Shown here: in pieces, positions 1-12,100 of the stretch
Position numbering within the stretch: the first letter of the stretch is position 1
Layout of the letters: every line of letters begins with the position of its first letter
NCBI RefSeq assembly: GCF_047511655.1
Contig: NC_133396.1
Location: 130,519,490-130,583,489, forward strand
Length of the DNA stretch: 64,000 nt
Direction: 5' to 3'
From: Castor canadensis
Lineage: Eukaryota; Chordata; Mammalia; Rodentia; Castoridae
Position numbers and translations under genes: made by a program
The notes under the pieces: generated by a model
The model's database searches: none
Seen by the model: the letters and a program-made list of their open reading frames with translations, nothing else
Told to the model about the DNA's origin: nothing

Positions 1-59
1 CAGGGTTCTGCTTTGGCTTTTGCTCAGAACTCCATGGAGCCTTGTCAATGTTCACACAG

Positions 60-235
60 TCCACTTCAGTATCACCAGCAGGTAATTCATTTGATTCTCA
101 TAACCTGGAAGGAAGCAGAATAAGGTGTCGTTATTCCCCCTTTCACAGAAGGGGAAACTGAGGCCATTTTCTCCAATCACATATCTCATAAATGGCAGAG
201 TGAGAGCTCAAGGCCAAGTGTCGAGGCACCCAGTC
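60..235 (+). repeat. MIR SINE relic upstream of LAD1
   Basis: The segment has the typical MIR order: a 'ttgattctcataacc' stretch, then 'ggggaaactgaggcc', then an 'aatggcagagtgagagctcaa'-like tail. The match is divergent and the ends are approximate. The rest of 1-880 looks like unremarkable upstream flank with no supported gene. Confidence 0.55.
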
Positions 236-879
236 CAGCAATGATTCCCTGGATCTTAAGCCTCACCTCCATGCCAAGAAGGAAGGCTCCCTGGAGGAAA
301 GGACACCATGGGAAGGAGGCACTGCTGGAGCTGGGCTCCTCTCAGAGCAGGAGTTGCTGTTGCTGACCATACACTTCTGACTCCTAGGGAAGATAAGATT
401 CCCCACGCAGCACCTGACCTTCTCTCTGCCACCAGAGCAGCTTCATGGAAAGCACCTGGCCCAGATGGGCACACAGTGGGGCCCGAGCTGCCTTAGGTCT
501 CTCTAGAACACCAGCCCCAGTTATCTGTGCCCACTTTTTCCTTCTGGGGGGAGGAAAGCTGAGCTTCCTCTGCTCCTTTACACACTTCGCCCCTCCGGCC
601 TACAACTGGGTATCAGAGGGGGTGCCTTTGGTACATTTGGGGTTTCAGAGCAGCGGGCTTAACTCTTAGAGTCTCCTTTAGGGAGGGGCTGGCTTTCTAT
701 GGGGCTTTTTCTGTCAGCAGCGGGAGAAGGCAACTCCTGCTCATCTCAGTTGGGTCCTTGTGGGCTGGATGGCGAGGGGTCCTGACTCTGGGAGCCAGAA
801 GGGCGTTTCCTAGGAGGGGGTTCCAGGAGCTGCGGGCTCTCTAGACCCGCGATTACAGTACCTGCACTAACTTTTCAGT

Positions 880-1500
880 TCCTCTTCCTACTTTGGGGTT
901 TCTCCGGGCTAAGTCGATTCCTAGGCCGGGAGCTCAGCCTGACCCTGATCTTCGGGTCCCCGCCCCCCGCCCCACTCCCTGGCACTCCGGACTGGAACAC
1001 TGCGAGAAGAGGCGGCCCAGCGCCAAGCTGGTCCGACTGGTTCTGAGCAGGAAGTCTCCCGCCCTCGCCCGGGGTGCATGCCGAGCAGCCCCGCGCTTGC
1101 CCCGGCGCCCGGCGGTGCACCCGCGGTCCGTGCGACCGTCCACCCTGCGCTCGCGGCCGCGCGGCCAGACCGGCCCGGGCGGGGATCAATGCGGCTTTGT
1201 CTGGGACGCCCACACCCCAGAGACCGCTCCCGGGGCGGCAGATCGGAGCACGGCGGCGCGGGGAGCGCGCGGGGCTGAGATAAGCGGCCATGTGATCGTA
1301 CCTGGGCGCGCGGGGGAGGGGCCGCAGGTGAGGCGGCGGCGGCCAGGGCTGCGGGCGCAGAGCACTACGCACGCGGCGGCCACCGGGGCTCAGCAGCATG
1401 TCTGTCAGCAGAAAGGACTGGTCTGCGCTGTCCAGGTGAGCGCAGCTGCCCGCCCGCGGGGAGCCGGGGCCGGGCCGGCGCTGGGGTGAGCGGTGCACCT
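880..1500 (+). promoter_or_regulatory. LAD1: CpG island and promoter region of LAD1
   Basis: Base composition shifts sharply to GC-rich with many CG dinucleotides around and upstream of the LAD1 start codon at 1398. CG is rare in the surrounding DNA. No convincing TATA box is seen, which fits a dispersed CpG-island promoter. A GATA-like site (gagataagc) lies near 1276. The transcription start is inferred to be some tens to a few hundred bases upstream of 1398 but cannot be fixed from sequence. Several long open frames on both strands here result from the GC bias. Confidence 0.7.
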
Positions 1501-3082
1501 TCTCCCCACAGGGATCCTGGCACAAGGCTGGACCCTGGCCTTAATGCTGCTCACAATTGGGGTCAGACTTGGGACTCCTCAGGTGACACAGAATGAGTTT
1601 TTTTCCCTCCTTCGTAGCAGCTTCCTGCCCTCACCTTGGGGCCTGAGGTCCCAAGCAGGGTGCTTGGGGAAGATTGGTTCCCAACTTTGACAGCACCCCC
1701 CAACCCCAGGTGGGACCCCTTGTGGGGAAAAAGGTACGTTTTGGGGGCGCTAAGAAGGTTCAGGAGTTACCCCCAAGCCTCTTTCCTGAGAGAAGCTATC
1801 CCTGCCCTGTATCTCTGGTAGTCAGTGGGCTCCTGCGAGGTGTCCCTCAAGCCTCCTGGGAGTGGGAATAGGGGCTCTTATGCCCCCTGCAGAACCGGGA
1901 TCTGTGAATAGGATCAGAGGAAAACAGATTCTTTTTCCCCTCCATGGAGGATCAAATTCTGAGTCTGGCACTTTAGGGTGGCACCATAGTTGCTGCACTG
2001 TGACCTGGCCTCCAAAGGGATAGGGCACTGGGTGTGCAATCCTTGCCTGTTGGACTGCCTGTTAGGGTCAGAGAAGCCTGGGAAGGGTCAGTGTCCAGGA
2101 GGCAGCCCCACTCCTTGTGGTTGATGCCTCCCTTGGAGCTGCTCCCCACCCCCAGAAGTGCAGGAATGAGTTCTTCACCTCCTCATCTTCCCACTGTCCC
2201 CTCCCCAACTTGTCCTAAGGAAATGGAGGCTTGTGGAGTAACCTGGCGTTGGAAACCTGTTTCTTTGATCCCTGAGACTCTAGTTCTTTCTTGGCTCTTT
2301 CCAGGTGGACGTTTGGGTCTTCAGGCCTTTCCTGGGTCAAAGCTATCTCTTGCAGGTGCAGCCAGCCTCTCTCAGGATCGTGGGTACCACAGACCTTCCT
2401 CATCAAGGCATCTTTAGCACCTTTGTCAGCATTTAGGATCTTCTTCCCCCTCCTCCCTGAAGGGATCCAGAGCCTCTCTAGTGTCTCAGACTCAACCTCC
2501 CCACAGTACCTCATCCTCCTGGGCTGGGGCCACCTCACTAGACCCTCAGAATCTCGTACTGCTCCGAAGCACAGTTGCCTGGTCATCCCAGTGGAGAGAG
2601 GACCAGAGGGCATATAGAGGGGAAATGGTGAGCCCCAAGAATGGGAAGAGCCCAGTGCTCTGGAAAAGGAACCCAGGCTGCCTTAGAGGTTGGACACACC
2701 CCAGGGAAGGTCTGTGCTGAGGGTGGGGTTAGGGATCAAGTCCTTGGACTCTATGTGGGTCATTGTGAGTGGGGTTGGTGTGGGAGTGTCTTTGCTTCTA
2801 GGTGTGGGTGTATCTGTGCCTGTGAACGCAGGCTTAGATGTGCGTGTGCATCCAGCTGTGTGGGCGAGCATGTTTATGGCCTGTGTAGTGTGAGATGTCT
2901 GTGTGGGCAACAGGTTCTTGTGTTGCTGAGTATGGAGTTTGCAAGTCCGAGTATGTTCAGCTTAAATGTTTACTGAAGACCTTAGTACTTTAAAAATACA
3001 AACCAGACACTACTTTCTCAGAAGCATCCAGTCTAGTGGGATATATGTGAGTTTGTGTCTGAGAACATGCCTGGATTTGTAT

Positions 3083-3117
<35 letters not shown>

Positions 3118-6100
3118 GGGGTGGTCAGGGCACTGGAACTTTAAAAAATGAGAATGACGTCCATTGCTCAGATGGACTCCTGTAGCTGCAGGGGTGGGGC
3201 CAAATTCCCATGGGATGTCCAGGCTAAGTGGTAGGAAAGCCCTGAGGAACCAGTCCTGCCACTGAGAGCCCCTGGCCTGGCCTCCCTGCCCAGCTTTCAC
3301 AGGCCTGTGGGCAGATGCAGCTGCTGCCAACAATCACCCTGATGAGGTGCCTGGAACAGAGGACCACTCCTGCTCTGCTCCCTGAGTGAGCAACAAGCCT
3401 CAGCGGGCTGCAGGAAAGGGCTGTGAGTCACTGTCAACCGAGCCTCCCAGGCTGGGGAGGACGGTGGTGAGGGTGTGACCAGTGCCCTAGCCAGGGCCCA
3501 GATGCGGAGGAGGAGTTGAGGGCTAGCCTGCAACCTGTGTTGGCAGTAAGTAGAAATTCAGATGCTCCAGCCTTGTGGTGAGCTGCCTGGCTAGCTCCCC
3601 TGTTCAGCAGCTTTGTCCTTTCCTCCCTGGATTGACCTGGTTACCGGTAAGGCCAGGCCAGGCCTGTCTGCAGGGGGTGAGGGGTGGATCTGAGAGCCCT
3701 GCCACCAGTTAATCATTTCCCTGCCTTGCCTTAAGCAGCCCTCCCACCTCCAAGAGCTTCCCTGGGTTCTCCTGATACCTCTCCCTAGACCATCTGGGCC
3801 AGAAGGGACATCAGACCACCCAGTGTGACCCCTCAGTATATGGGGCGCCTGAGGTTTGCCTGCTCAGAGGCTGGAGATTGGCCCAAGGTTGACCATGCCT
3901 GGGTCATGTTCTTCCCTTCCACATCTCCTGCCCATAGATGCTGCTAGTGCAGCCTTCCTACCTTCTGCCTGCTCTAGCCTGAGCAGCTGAGCCTTGATCT
4001 GCTGTAGAATGGGCTTCTGAATTTGATTCAATTGGAGAAAATAAGTTCTATTGCTAAACAAACATTTAACAACCTTCACACTTAAGCCTCTGCTCTCACT
4101 TACTGTAGAATAGATGCAAATTAGAGCCCAGGGGAGAGGGTAAAGCAAGCACTCCACTGAGCAATAGGACACAATATCTTTAGAACTATTTAAGAGGAAG
4201 AGAATCCCGTCCTTAAAGGATGGAGTTGGTGAAATCAGGAGTGGAGAAGAGTAGTAGCCTTCCATGGTGGCAGAGGACAACCTGTCCCTGGTGAAGGCCA
4301 AGAGGTGCAGGAGAGGGAGGAGTGGTGAGCTGTGGCACCAGCTGGTGAGAGTGACTAGGCCCCCCCAAATGTTGGAGCCTGCAGGCTCCACCCAGTGGCT
4401 CAGGGGATCAAAGTTCCCTGGGTTTTCCCAAACCTCTGCTCTCCCAACTTGTACCTGAGCTCAGGCTGTCCTGGTTAGGGAATCTAGCAGTCAGAGGCCC
4501 TCCTGGGGTTCCTTTGTTCCTCTCCCTGTTGGTATTTTTTGAAGGTGGGGCCTCCTCTGGTTTAGGACCAGCCCTCCAGCATCCTTTTCTGGCAGTTGGT
4601 ATCCTGGTTAAGGGCATGAGGTTTTGAGAGGCTGGCTTAGTTTGGTGTCTTTTTTTTTTTTTTTAATTTTTATTTTATTCATATGTGCATACAATGTTTG
4701 GGTCATTTCTCCCCCCTTTCCCCACCCCCTCCCTTAGCTTGGTGTCTTGATTCCTTCTTTTTATTAGCTGTGCTTTCTTTAGAAAGTTATTAACCTCCCT
4801 GAGCCTCAGGTTCCCCAAATGCAAAATGGGGATAATACCACCTTACCTGATGGGGTTGTAAGGATTAACATCAACAATATTTGTAAAATACTGCAGTAAG
4901 CACTTATATACTAGTGTTCTCATTTCTATTTTATTAATTGATTTTTCACATTCAGATGTTAAGCACTGTTCCAAGCCTTCGTTTATTTATTATTGGGGTT
5001 TCAGCAATTGCACCTGTTGAGGTTTCCCCCTGGGGACTAACCTTTGCCCTTCCTTTCATTTCTGGGTACTTCCTCATCTTTAGAGGCCAATAATCTTGGC
5101 TTATTAGAGATAACATTCCTCCCCTTGGGTGAGGTGGTGGTGGTGGTGAAGGGAGGTGGTTTTGCCAGGTGTCAGCAGTTGAAGGCAGTGGCATGATTGC
5201 TGAGGGGCAATGGTGGTGCCCATTTGACCTCAGATGGGAGGTGGGATTGGTGTCAAACTTGGGAACACTCAAGGACACCTGGGCCCCATGTTCTTCAGCC
5301 AGCCCTGGCCCAGCCTGGGGAGTGAGTCATTTCTGAGGAGACTAGGCTCAGGCTGATCACACACCATATAGGGCCCCACTAGAGGATAAACAAACACGCA
5401 GCTTCCCTGAGGGCTGAGAGCAGCGTGTGGGAACTGGGTTGCTCAGAACCAAGGAATCCTGGAGGCTCTAGCCCAGCCCCACTGTGGGTGTGGTCAGGGG
5501 AGAGGAACTTTTTGATTTTTTTTTGGCTGCTTTCCTCAGAACATGGACCAGTCTTTGGAGAGCAAGAGTTCTTCCCAGACTAGGGACAGTGTTGCATTTA
5601 CAGAAGGAGAGAGTTGAAGAAAGAGACATCCTCAGATGAAAGCCATCAGAAATTGGTGTTTCTGTCTGGAGAAGCTGAGGAGAGGTGGGATGTCAGAGAC
5701 TGACTCATAAGAGACCATGAATCTGTGTGTAATGAATCAATGCAGGATCTGTTGATTAATACAGGGCTTCTTCAAAGGCCCAGGGGAATCTTAGTTCCAT
5801 AGTCAAGGCCTTGGAAAACTTTGGCCAGGGCCCTTCTCCATCTGCACTGAGGAGGAGTAGAGGTGTGAATAGCTGCCCTGATGGCAGAATTGGGATGTTC
5901 TATAAGATTCTTTTCCAAGGCAGCCCCTTTCCTATAGGGTAAGGAGTTAGCACTTCCCTTTCTACTAGAGACTCAGGGTTGCTCCCTAATTTGAACTCTT
6001 CTTGGCAGAGGTTTGGTCATTCCCAGAGAGGAGAGTCCTGCAGGCCTGAGAGTTGACATTTACACTTGTTCTTCCATATTTGTTGGCACCTGTTGTGTGC

Positions 6101-9100
6101 CGGTCATCCTGCTGGATTCTAGAGGTCTCCAAGTCCTTGTCTTCCTTGCCCAGCTCTCCTGTGGGACAGTCCCTGAACACTCAGCTTCTCACACCAGGGC
6201 TCTGCCCTGCTGCACCCCAACCTGGGAAACCTCCGCCACCAGATATGGCTCTGTAGTCTTCTTCACATTAGTCAGGTGTCTCAGAGAGGTCTTCACTCAG
6301 GCACCTTCTCTCACATCATTTACCTTGACCCATTGTCCTCTGGACACCTAGCTGATGTCCTTTTGTTCCTGGGCTTGTTTCCTTGCTTCTTGTCTGCCCC
6401 TGTCTTCCACATGCTCCATGAAGCGTGGGAGAGAAAAAGCTGGTGGTTGCTTTGTTCCTGTATTCCAGCTCCCAAAATCATGCCTGGCCTGGAGTTACTC
6501 AAAAAATATTAGTAAATGTTGGCTCTATAGATGTGCTGCTGGACCTAGAAAAAAACTTAGAGCCATTGTGTGTTTCATTCTCCTCATTTTAGGAGAAAAA
6601 CTAAGGAAGAGAAAAGGAAGCAACAGCGGGGCGTGCTGGTGCATGACTATAATCCCATCACTCAGCAGCTGAGGCAGGAGAGTTATGAGTTTGATGCCAG
6701 CCTGGGCTACATGATTGATCCTGTCTCAAAAAAACAAAAACAAAAAAGGAAGTGATTTGTCCAAGGGCAGGAAGGAGGACTAGAGACCAGATCGCTTCTT
6801 CAGGGGCTATGGATGCATTTTAGATGTAATTCAGTGGAAAGTTTGTAAGTTTCCATGGTTTTTGTTTTCTCAGAAACCTGTCTCCTCCTCAAATTAAGGC
6901 ATGGTTGCCCAATGGTACCCTTCAGGAGGAGAGAAGCCGAGAGCAAAAAAGAGAGCCGAGGATTGGGTGCCTGATAGTGCCCAGGGGAAGCCTCACGGTC
7001 ATTGCTGTTGCTCTGGGCAGGAAGATGGAGGCCTTTTCCAGAGCCTTCTGATCTGGGCCTTAGAGAGCGCTGAGTGGTGGGGGGGTCACGGGGAAGTGCT
7101 GGGAAGTCTTGGCCCAGCTGACCATCATAACTTGCTGCTTCCCTGTTCCTACCCTCCTGCCTCTTGGGGCGAAGTACAGCGTCCTACCCCCAGGAAAGCC
7201 CATACCTTTGACCTCCTTGGCTTCCTCGCTGCCTCCCTTCTGCTGCTTCTCTCCAATCCCCATTACCCTGTTCACCCATTGAGATCCAGTCTAGGTTCAG
7301 TCTCTTCTGTGAGCCTGTCCTGTTAATGTTGGCCTATAGGAATCATTCTCTCACTCTGCAGAGCAATTTCTGGACTTTGGTTGGGAGTTGTTGGATATGC
7401 CTCTGGACCACAGATTATAGGTATCTCCAGAGCAAACCCTGCTGTGGTGGTGTGTGACCTCCCCAGTTCCTGACATGGTACGGCCCATCACAGTTTCTTA
7501 GAAAGCGTTTATTTGTTCTGTAGTTGGATTGGAAGGGTGGGTGGCTGGAAGGGAAGATGGGCTGGTGGGGATGGGAGTGAGTGCATGGCAGGGCAGGTGA
7601 CTGGGTAAATGGGTATCTGGATTGACAAGTGACTGACTGGCTGGCTGGCTGGCTGGCTGGGTTAGTAGTGTTGGTTGGCTGACTGTGAGAGTGCCTGGTT
7701 GGTTCCACGAGTGAAAGGTAACTGGAGCAGGAAACAAATGTAAGGTATGTGGCGTCTCCTTGCTTCTGTGGACAAGTGAAAGTTAACTCTACAAGGTGGA
7801 GGAGGCTGAAAGAGCTCCTGGGAACCGAAGGTGTATTGGAGTACTCTCCAGGTGAAAGTGGCCTTGCTTGCGCATCTACTCCTACCCCACCAAAGAATTC
7901 CTATAGGGAATTGAGTAACTCTGAGATAATAGCCATTAAGGGATATTATCTAAGAATCCCAGGACGAAAAAGTGAAAGGGACTTGTCAAGTTCACTTTCT
8001 TCCTTCAGGCAGAACTATGCTTGATTTTCTGCATTCCTAGATACCCTAGAGAGGGAGGCGCGTTCCCACCCTGGAGTCCAGAGTGATGTCCAACACAGTG
8101 GTTCTCATCTGTGGTGATTTGGCCCCCAGGGGACTTTTGACAATGGTGGAAAACATTTTTGTCACGACTGGGGGGTATTGCTACTGGCAGTTAAGGATGC
8201 CACTAAATATCTACAACCCAGGATAGCCCTGAGCACAGAATTATCTGGTCCTAAGCCATATCCCTGAAGCTTTCATAGAAATTTAATAGATAAATAATAA
8301 CTACGTTGAACAATTTAAATTTTCTAGAAATCATGTGAAAAAATAAAAGGAAACATTTACCCCAATATATCTAAACATTTCAGCACAGAATTGATGTACA
8401 CTTTTTTTTTTGGACATGGGGTCTTTGTACATTTCCCACATTAGGCTCAAACTCCTAGACTCAGGTAGTCCTCCAGCTTTAGCCTCCTAGGTAGCTGGAA
8501 CTATAGGCATGGGCTACCATGCTCAGTTACGTAAGGAGAGATTTTACGTTTTGTTTTTCATCCTGTGTCTTTGAAATCCAGTGTGTATTTTACATTTACA
8601 GCCTTGCTAGTGCTCTGTGACCTCCAGTGCCTAGAGGGCATTTTGTCTTCTAGCCCATGGAAGTCTGACTTGGGAAGGTAGGAAGGTTGCCCAGGTGCCC
8701 TGGGGCTACGTTGATCCTTGTCTCTGTCCCACCCCAGCCTGGCCCGGCAGCGGACTCTGGAGGATGAGGAGGAACAGGAGCGTGAACGCAGGCGGCGGCA
8801 CCGCAACCTGAGTTCTACCACTGACGATGAGTCTCCCAGGCTCACCCAGAATGGAGACCAGCGGGCTGTGGAGAGGTACTTGGGTTAGGGCCTGGGCATC
8901 TTTTCCCCATCCTGGGTGATAGAGATGGACTTAGCCACCCTAAGCAGACTACACACAGCACAGTTGAGGCCCAGGGAATGAGGCCTCAGCTTCTCCAGAC
9001 CTTTGCTCAGTCCTGCTGGGCTGCACCCTGTGTTTGCTGAGAACATCCATGAGCACATACTTTGCTGGGCACTTTATAGAGGTAGCTCACTTCATCCTCA

Positions 9101-12100
9101 CCATAACCCTGAGGGACAGGTGGTGTTAACCAGTTTTACAATGGCAGAAACTGGGTCGAAAGGTATGTGGTGATTTGTGGGATCATATAGCTAGAGAGTA
9201 GCATTCAGATTTGTCAGTCTCTGTGGCTCCACTGTTTTAAGTCAAGCCGTGTCTCTCTCTCCCAACCCTCTATAATCTACTTCTGAGGGGAGAAACACTG
9301 GGGCTGATGAGGGAAAGCAAGAAAACACCCGGAGTTTACTGAATACCACTTACATGCCAGGACTTTGTCTTATGGGATGAGTCTCCTTTCACCGCCTCAC
9401 AAACCCAGTTTGCAGATCTGAAAACTGAGGCTCATACAGGCCATTGACTAGCATGAAATCACATGGAGAACAGGTGGTAGAAGGAAAAGAATTTCCTTTA
9501 GCTGGAGACCAGGTGCTCTGGGTTGTTCCTTTCTATCCTCCAGAGAAGGGAGACCAGGGTGTGTACCTTGGGTTGACCCAAATTTCTGGCTGCCACCTAT
9601 TCTCAGCCACACCCACGTGATGGACAGGAGTGTGGGATGGTTGGTCAGAAGCCTTGGGATCTGCTCCCAGCTCCCCACAGTTATTTGTGTGACCATTCAC
9701 AAATCTTGAACACCTCTACTCTCAAGCTAAGCTCTAAGGGGCAGGGATCACATTTTCTCCTTTTGATCCCCAATGCCCAGCACAGGGCCAGGCACCTGGA
9801 AAGTAGTTGTTCAATCAGCATTTGCTGATTGTGTCTGAAAATGAATGATTGGACCTACAGGAATCCATAACTTTTTTTTTTGGTGGTATTGAGGTTTGAA
9901 CTTGGGACCCTGTGCTTGCTAGGCAGGCACTCTACCACTTGAGCTACTCCACCAGCCCTCATAACATTTTTTAAAGCATGGAGTGCTTTGTTCAGATGTC
10001 ACCTGGGAAGCCCAATATGTAGAACAGATAAAAGTGATCCTTATTTAAATGGAGGAAGAGAGGCCAGGGCCTGATTTCTTGTCCCTCCTTGGTGGCCTTG
10101 GAGGCATCACTGATGGGCCAGGTACACCTAGGGTCCCTCTCACTTCTGATATCTACTGACTCTTATCTCCCATCTGACTCAGGCTGCCCAATGTGGAGGA
10201 AGCAGAGGTGCCCAAGCCACCACCCTCAGTCTTCAAAGATGAGGTCGAGGACATCCAGACCATTCTCAGGACACAGCATGAGCGGAGGCAGAGGCGGCAG
10301 GTGGTGGAGGCTGTCCAGGAGAGGCCGGAAGCAGAGGAGGGAGAAGACAGCTTGGCCCCCGAGCAGGCCATGCAACAGCCACTTGTGCCCAAGAAGGACC
10401 TGGAGCCCCTGCCTCGCCGGAGACTGAGCAGGGAGCAGCGGGGCCCCTGGGCCCAGGAGGGAGAGTGTTTGGAAGGCCAGGAGTCAGGAGCCGGGAAGAA
10501 GGGCCTTCCAGAGAAGACCTTGGTTTCTGAGAAATCCCCTGTGGTAGAGAAGACGGCAGTGCCAGCCAAGAAACTGGCCTCAGAGATGGCTTCTACTTCC
10601 GAGAAGGGGCCAACAGCAGAGAAAGCATCCCCGTTGGAGAAGACGGCTGCCTCAGAGAAGAGAGGCAGCCCAGGGAAGCTGATTCCAGAAAAACAAAGTG
10701 TCTCAGAGAAGTTGCCGGCCCCTGAGAAGACATCTGTGTCCCAGAAGACAGCGGTGTCAGAGAAGAGGTCCATGTTAGAAAAGAAGTCAGCTCTAGAAAA
10801 AGCCAATGTCTCCGAGAAAATGCCAGAGAGGAGGATGGTGTCTGAGAAAGCATCTATCTTTGAAAAGTTACCAGTCTCAGAGACAAAGCTGGCCACCAAG
10901 AAGGCAGCAGCCACAGAGCAGCACCAGGCTCCTGTGAGAAGCCAGGACATCACCAAGGAGCCCAGAGGAAGGGCCTTCCCTGGGAAGAGCCCATCTTCCT
11001 CAGTGGGCCCGGACCCTCCGACTGTGGCTTCCCACCTCCCTCCCATCACACTACAGGTTGGCAGTGCCCTTGTCCCTCACTTTTCTTCCTCTCTGGCTGG
11101 CCTTGCTGCTGGTTCTGCCTGGTGGCTTCCCACTCCCAGGCTGCCTCCTGTCTTCTTCCCTTCAGGGTAGCTTTAGTGGTTTCTTTTTTTGTCACTGTCA
11201 GAATAGGGCAACTGAGGCAGAGGCAGGCTCCTGGAGCTGAAAGGGGCACCAGCAGTGTGTAGAGAGCACCTGGGACCCTATACCATATCCTCATCCAGGA
11301 CCTCAGCAAAATCTATGGAGGCCTCAGATCCTTACAGAAGCAGAAAGTGCTGCCTGATAGCCTGGCCAAATGGGACAATGCCAGCTGCCCCACAGTGGGA
11401 AGCAGGAGAGTATGACACAAGGCTGTCTCACTTCCCCCTTCCTTCTGAAGTTCTTGAAATGAAGCAGGCCCCATGATGATTTGGGGTCTGGGACTGCCTG
11501 GGCCTGGGAGGGCCCTAGGTCTCTATCTCAGAAGGCACGTTCTTATGTGACACATCCCCTGCTCCATTCAGGTGAAAATCCCCAGCAAGGAGGAAGAAGC
11601 AGACATATCTTCGCCCACCCAACTCACCTACAGCAGCTCCCTCAGACGCTCCAGCCCCAGAACTATCTCCTTTCGGGTGAGAACCAAGGAACCCTCATCT
11701 CTAAGCCACTGGAGAGCAGGCAAAGGAACCCAGCTCCCATTAAACATAGGAGGCTTGGGTTAGACTTTAGGAAGACCCTCTGGATAGAGAGGGGCTTTGT
11801 ATTCCCATGGGTGGCCCAAACCAGACAAGATCGTATTAAATAAAGGAGAGCTGATCAATGATCTAGAAGGTAGGTGTGAATAAGTGTGAGCAGCCCCACC
11901 TAGTGGAGAAGATTGGAGCTACAGGAAGGTGGGCAGTGGAAGCCTGGTACCTGTCTTCATTAGTCCCTGTCCTCACCCAGAGGCTTTCAGGGGCTGGGGA
12001 GGAAGGGGCAGAGAGCAGCAGATCTCTCCTAGTGCTCTCTGCCCTGTCCCAGTAGTGCAGTTGGTGAGACTGGGGAATTTCGTCTGGGCTTTGTCCCAGT

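Larger units (their letters stand above)
1436..8737 (+). other. LAD1: LAD1 intron 1 (7.3 kb)
   Basis: This is the largest LAD1 intron, bounded by a consensus donor (gtgag at 1436) and acceptor (ccccag ending 8737). It holds a (GT)n tract, an 82-bp L1 tail, a MIR relic, two B1 SINEs, a GGCT tetranucleotide repeat and a MER5-type DNA transposon, listed separately. No additional exon is supported. Open frames in it are short and lack family similarity. Confidence 0.85.

Noticed and set aside
875-1525. 216-codon - strand and 198-codon + strand frames near the LAD1 start
   Set aside because: GC-rich CpG-island sequence has few stop codons on either strand. The products are low-complexity Pro/Arg/Ala with no domain.
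10153-11049. 298-codon open frame on the - strand opposite LAD1 exon 3
   Set aside because: It mirrors the repetitive codons of the LAD1 exon, which read as Phe-Ser-rich repeats in reverse. There is no independent family resemblance.
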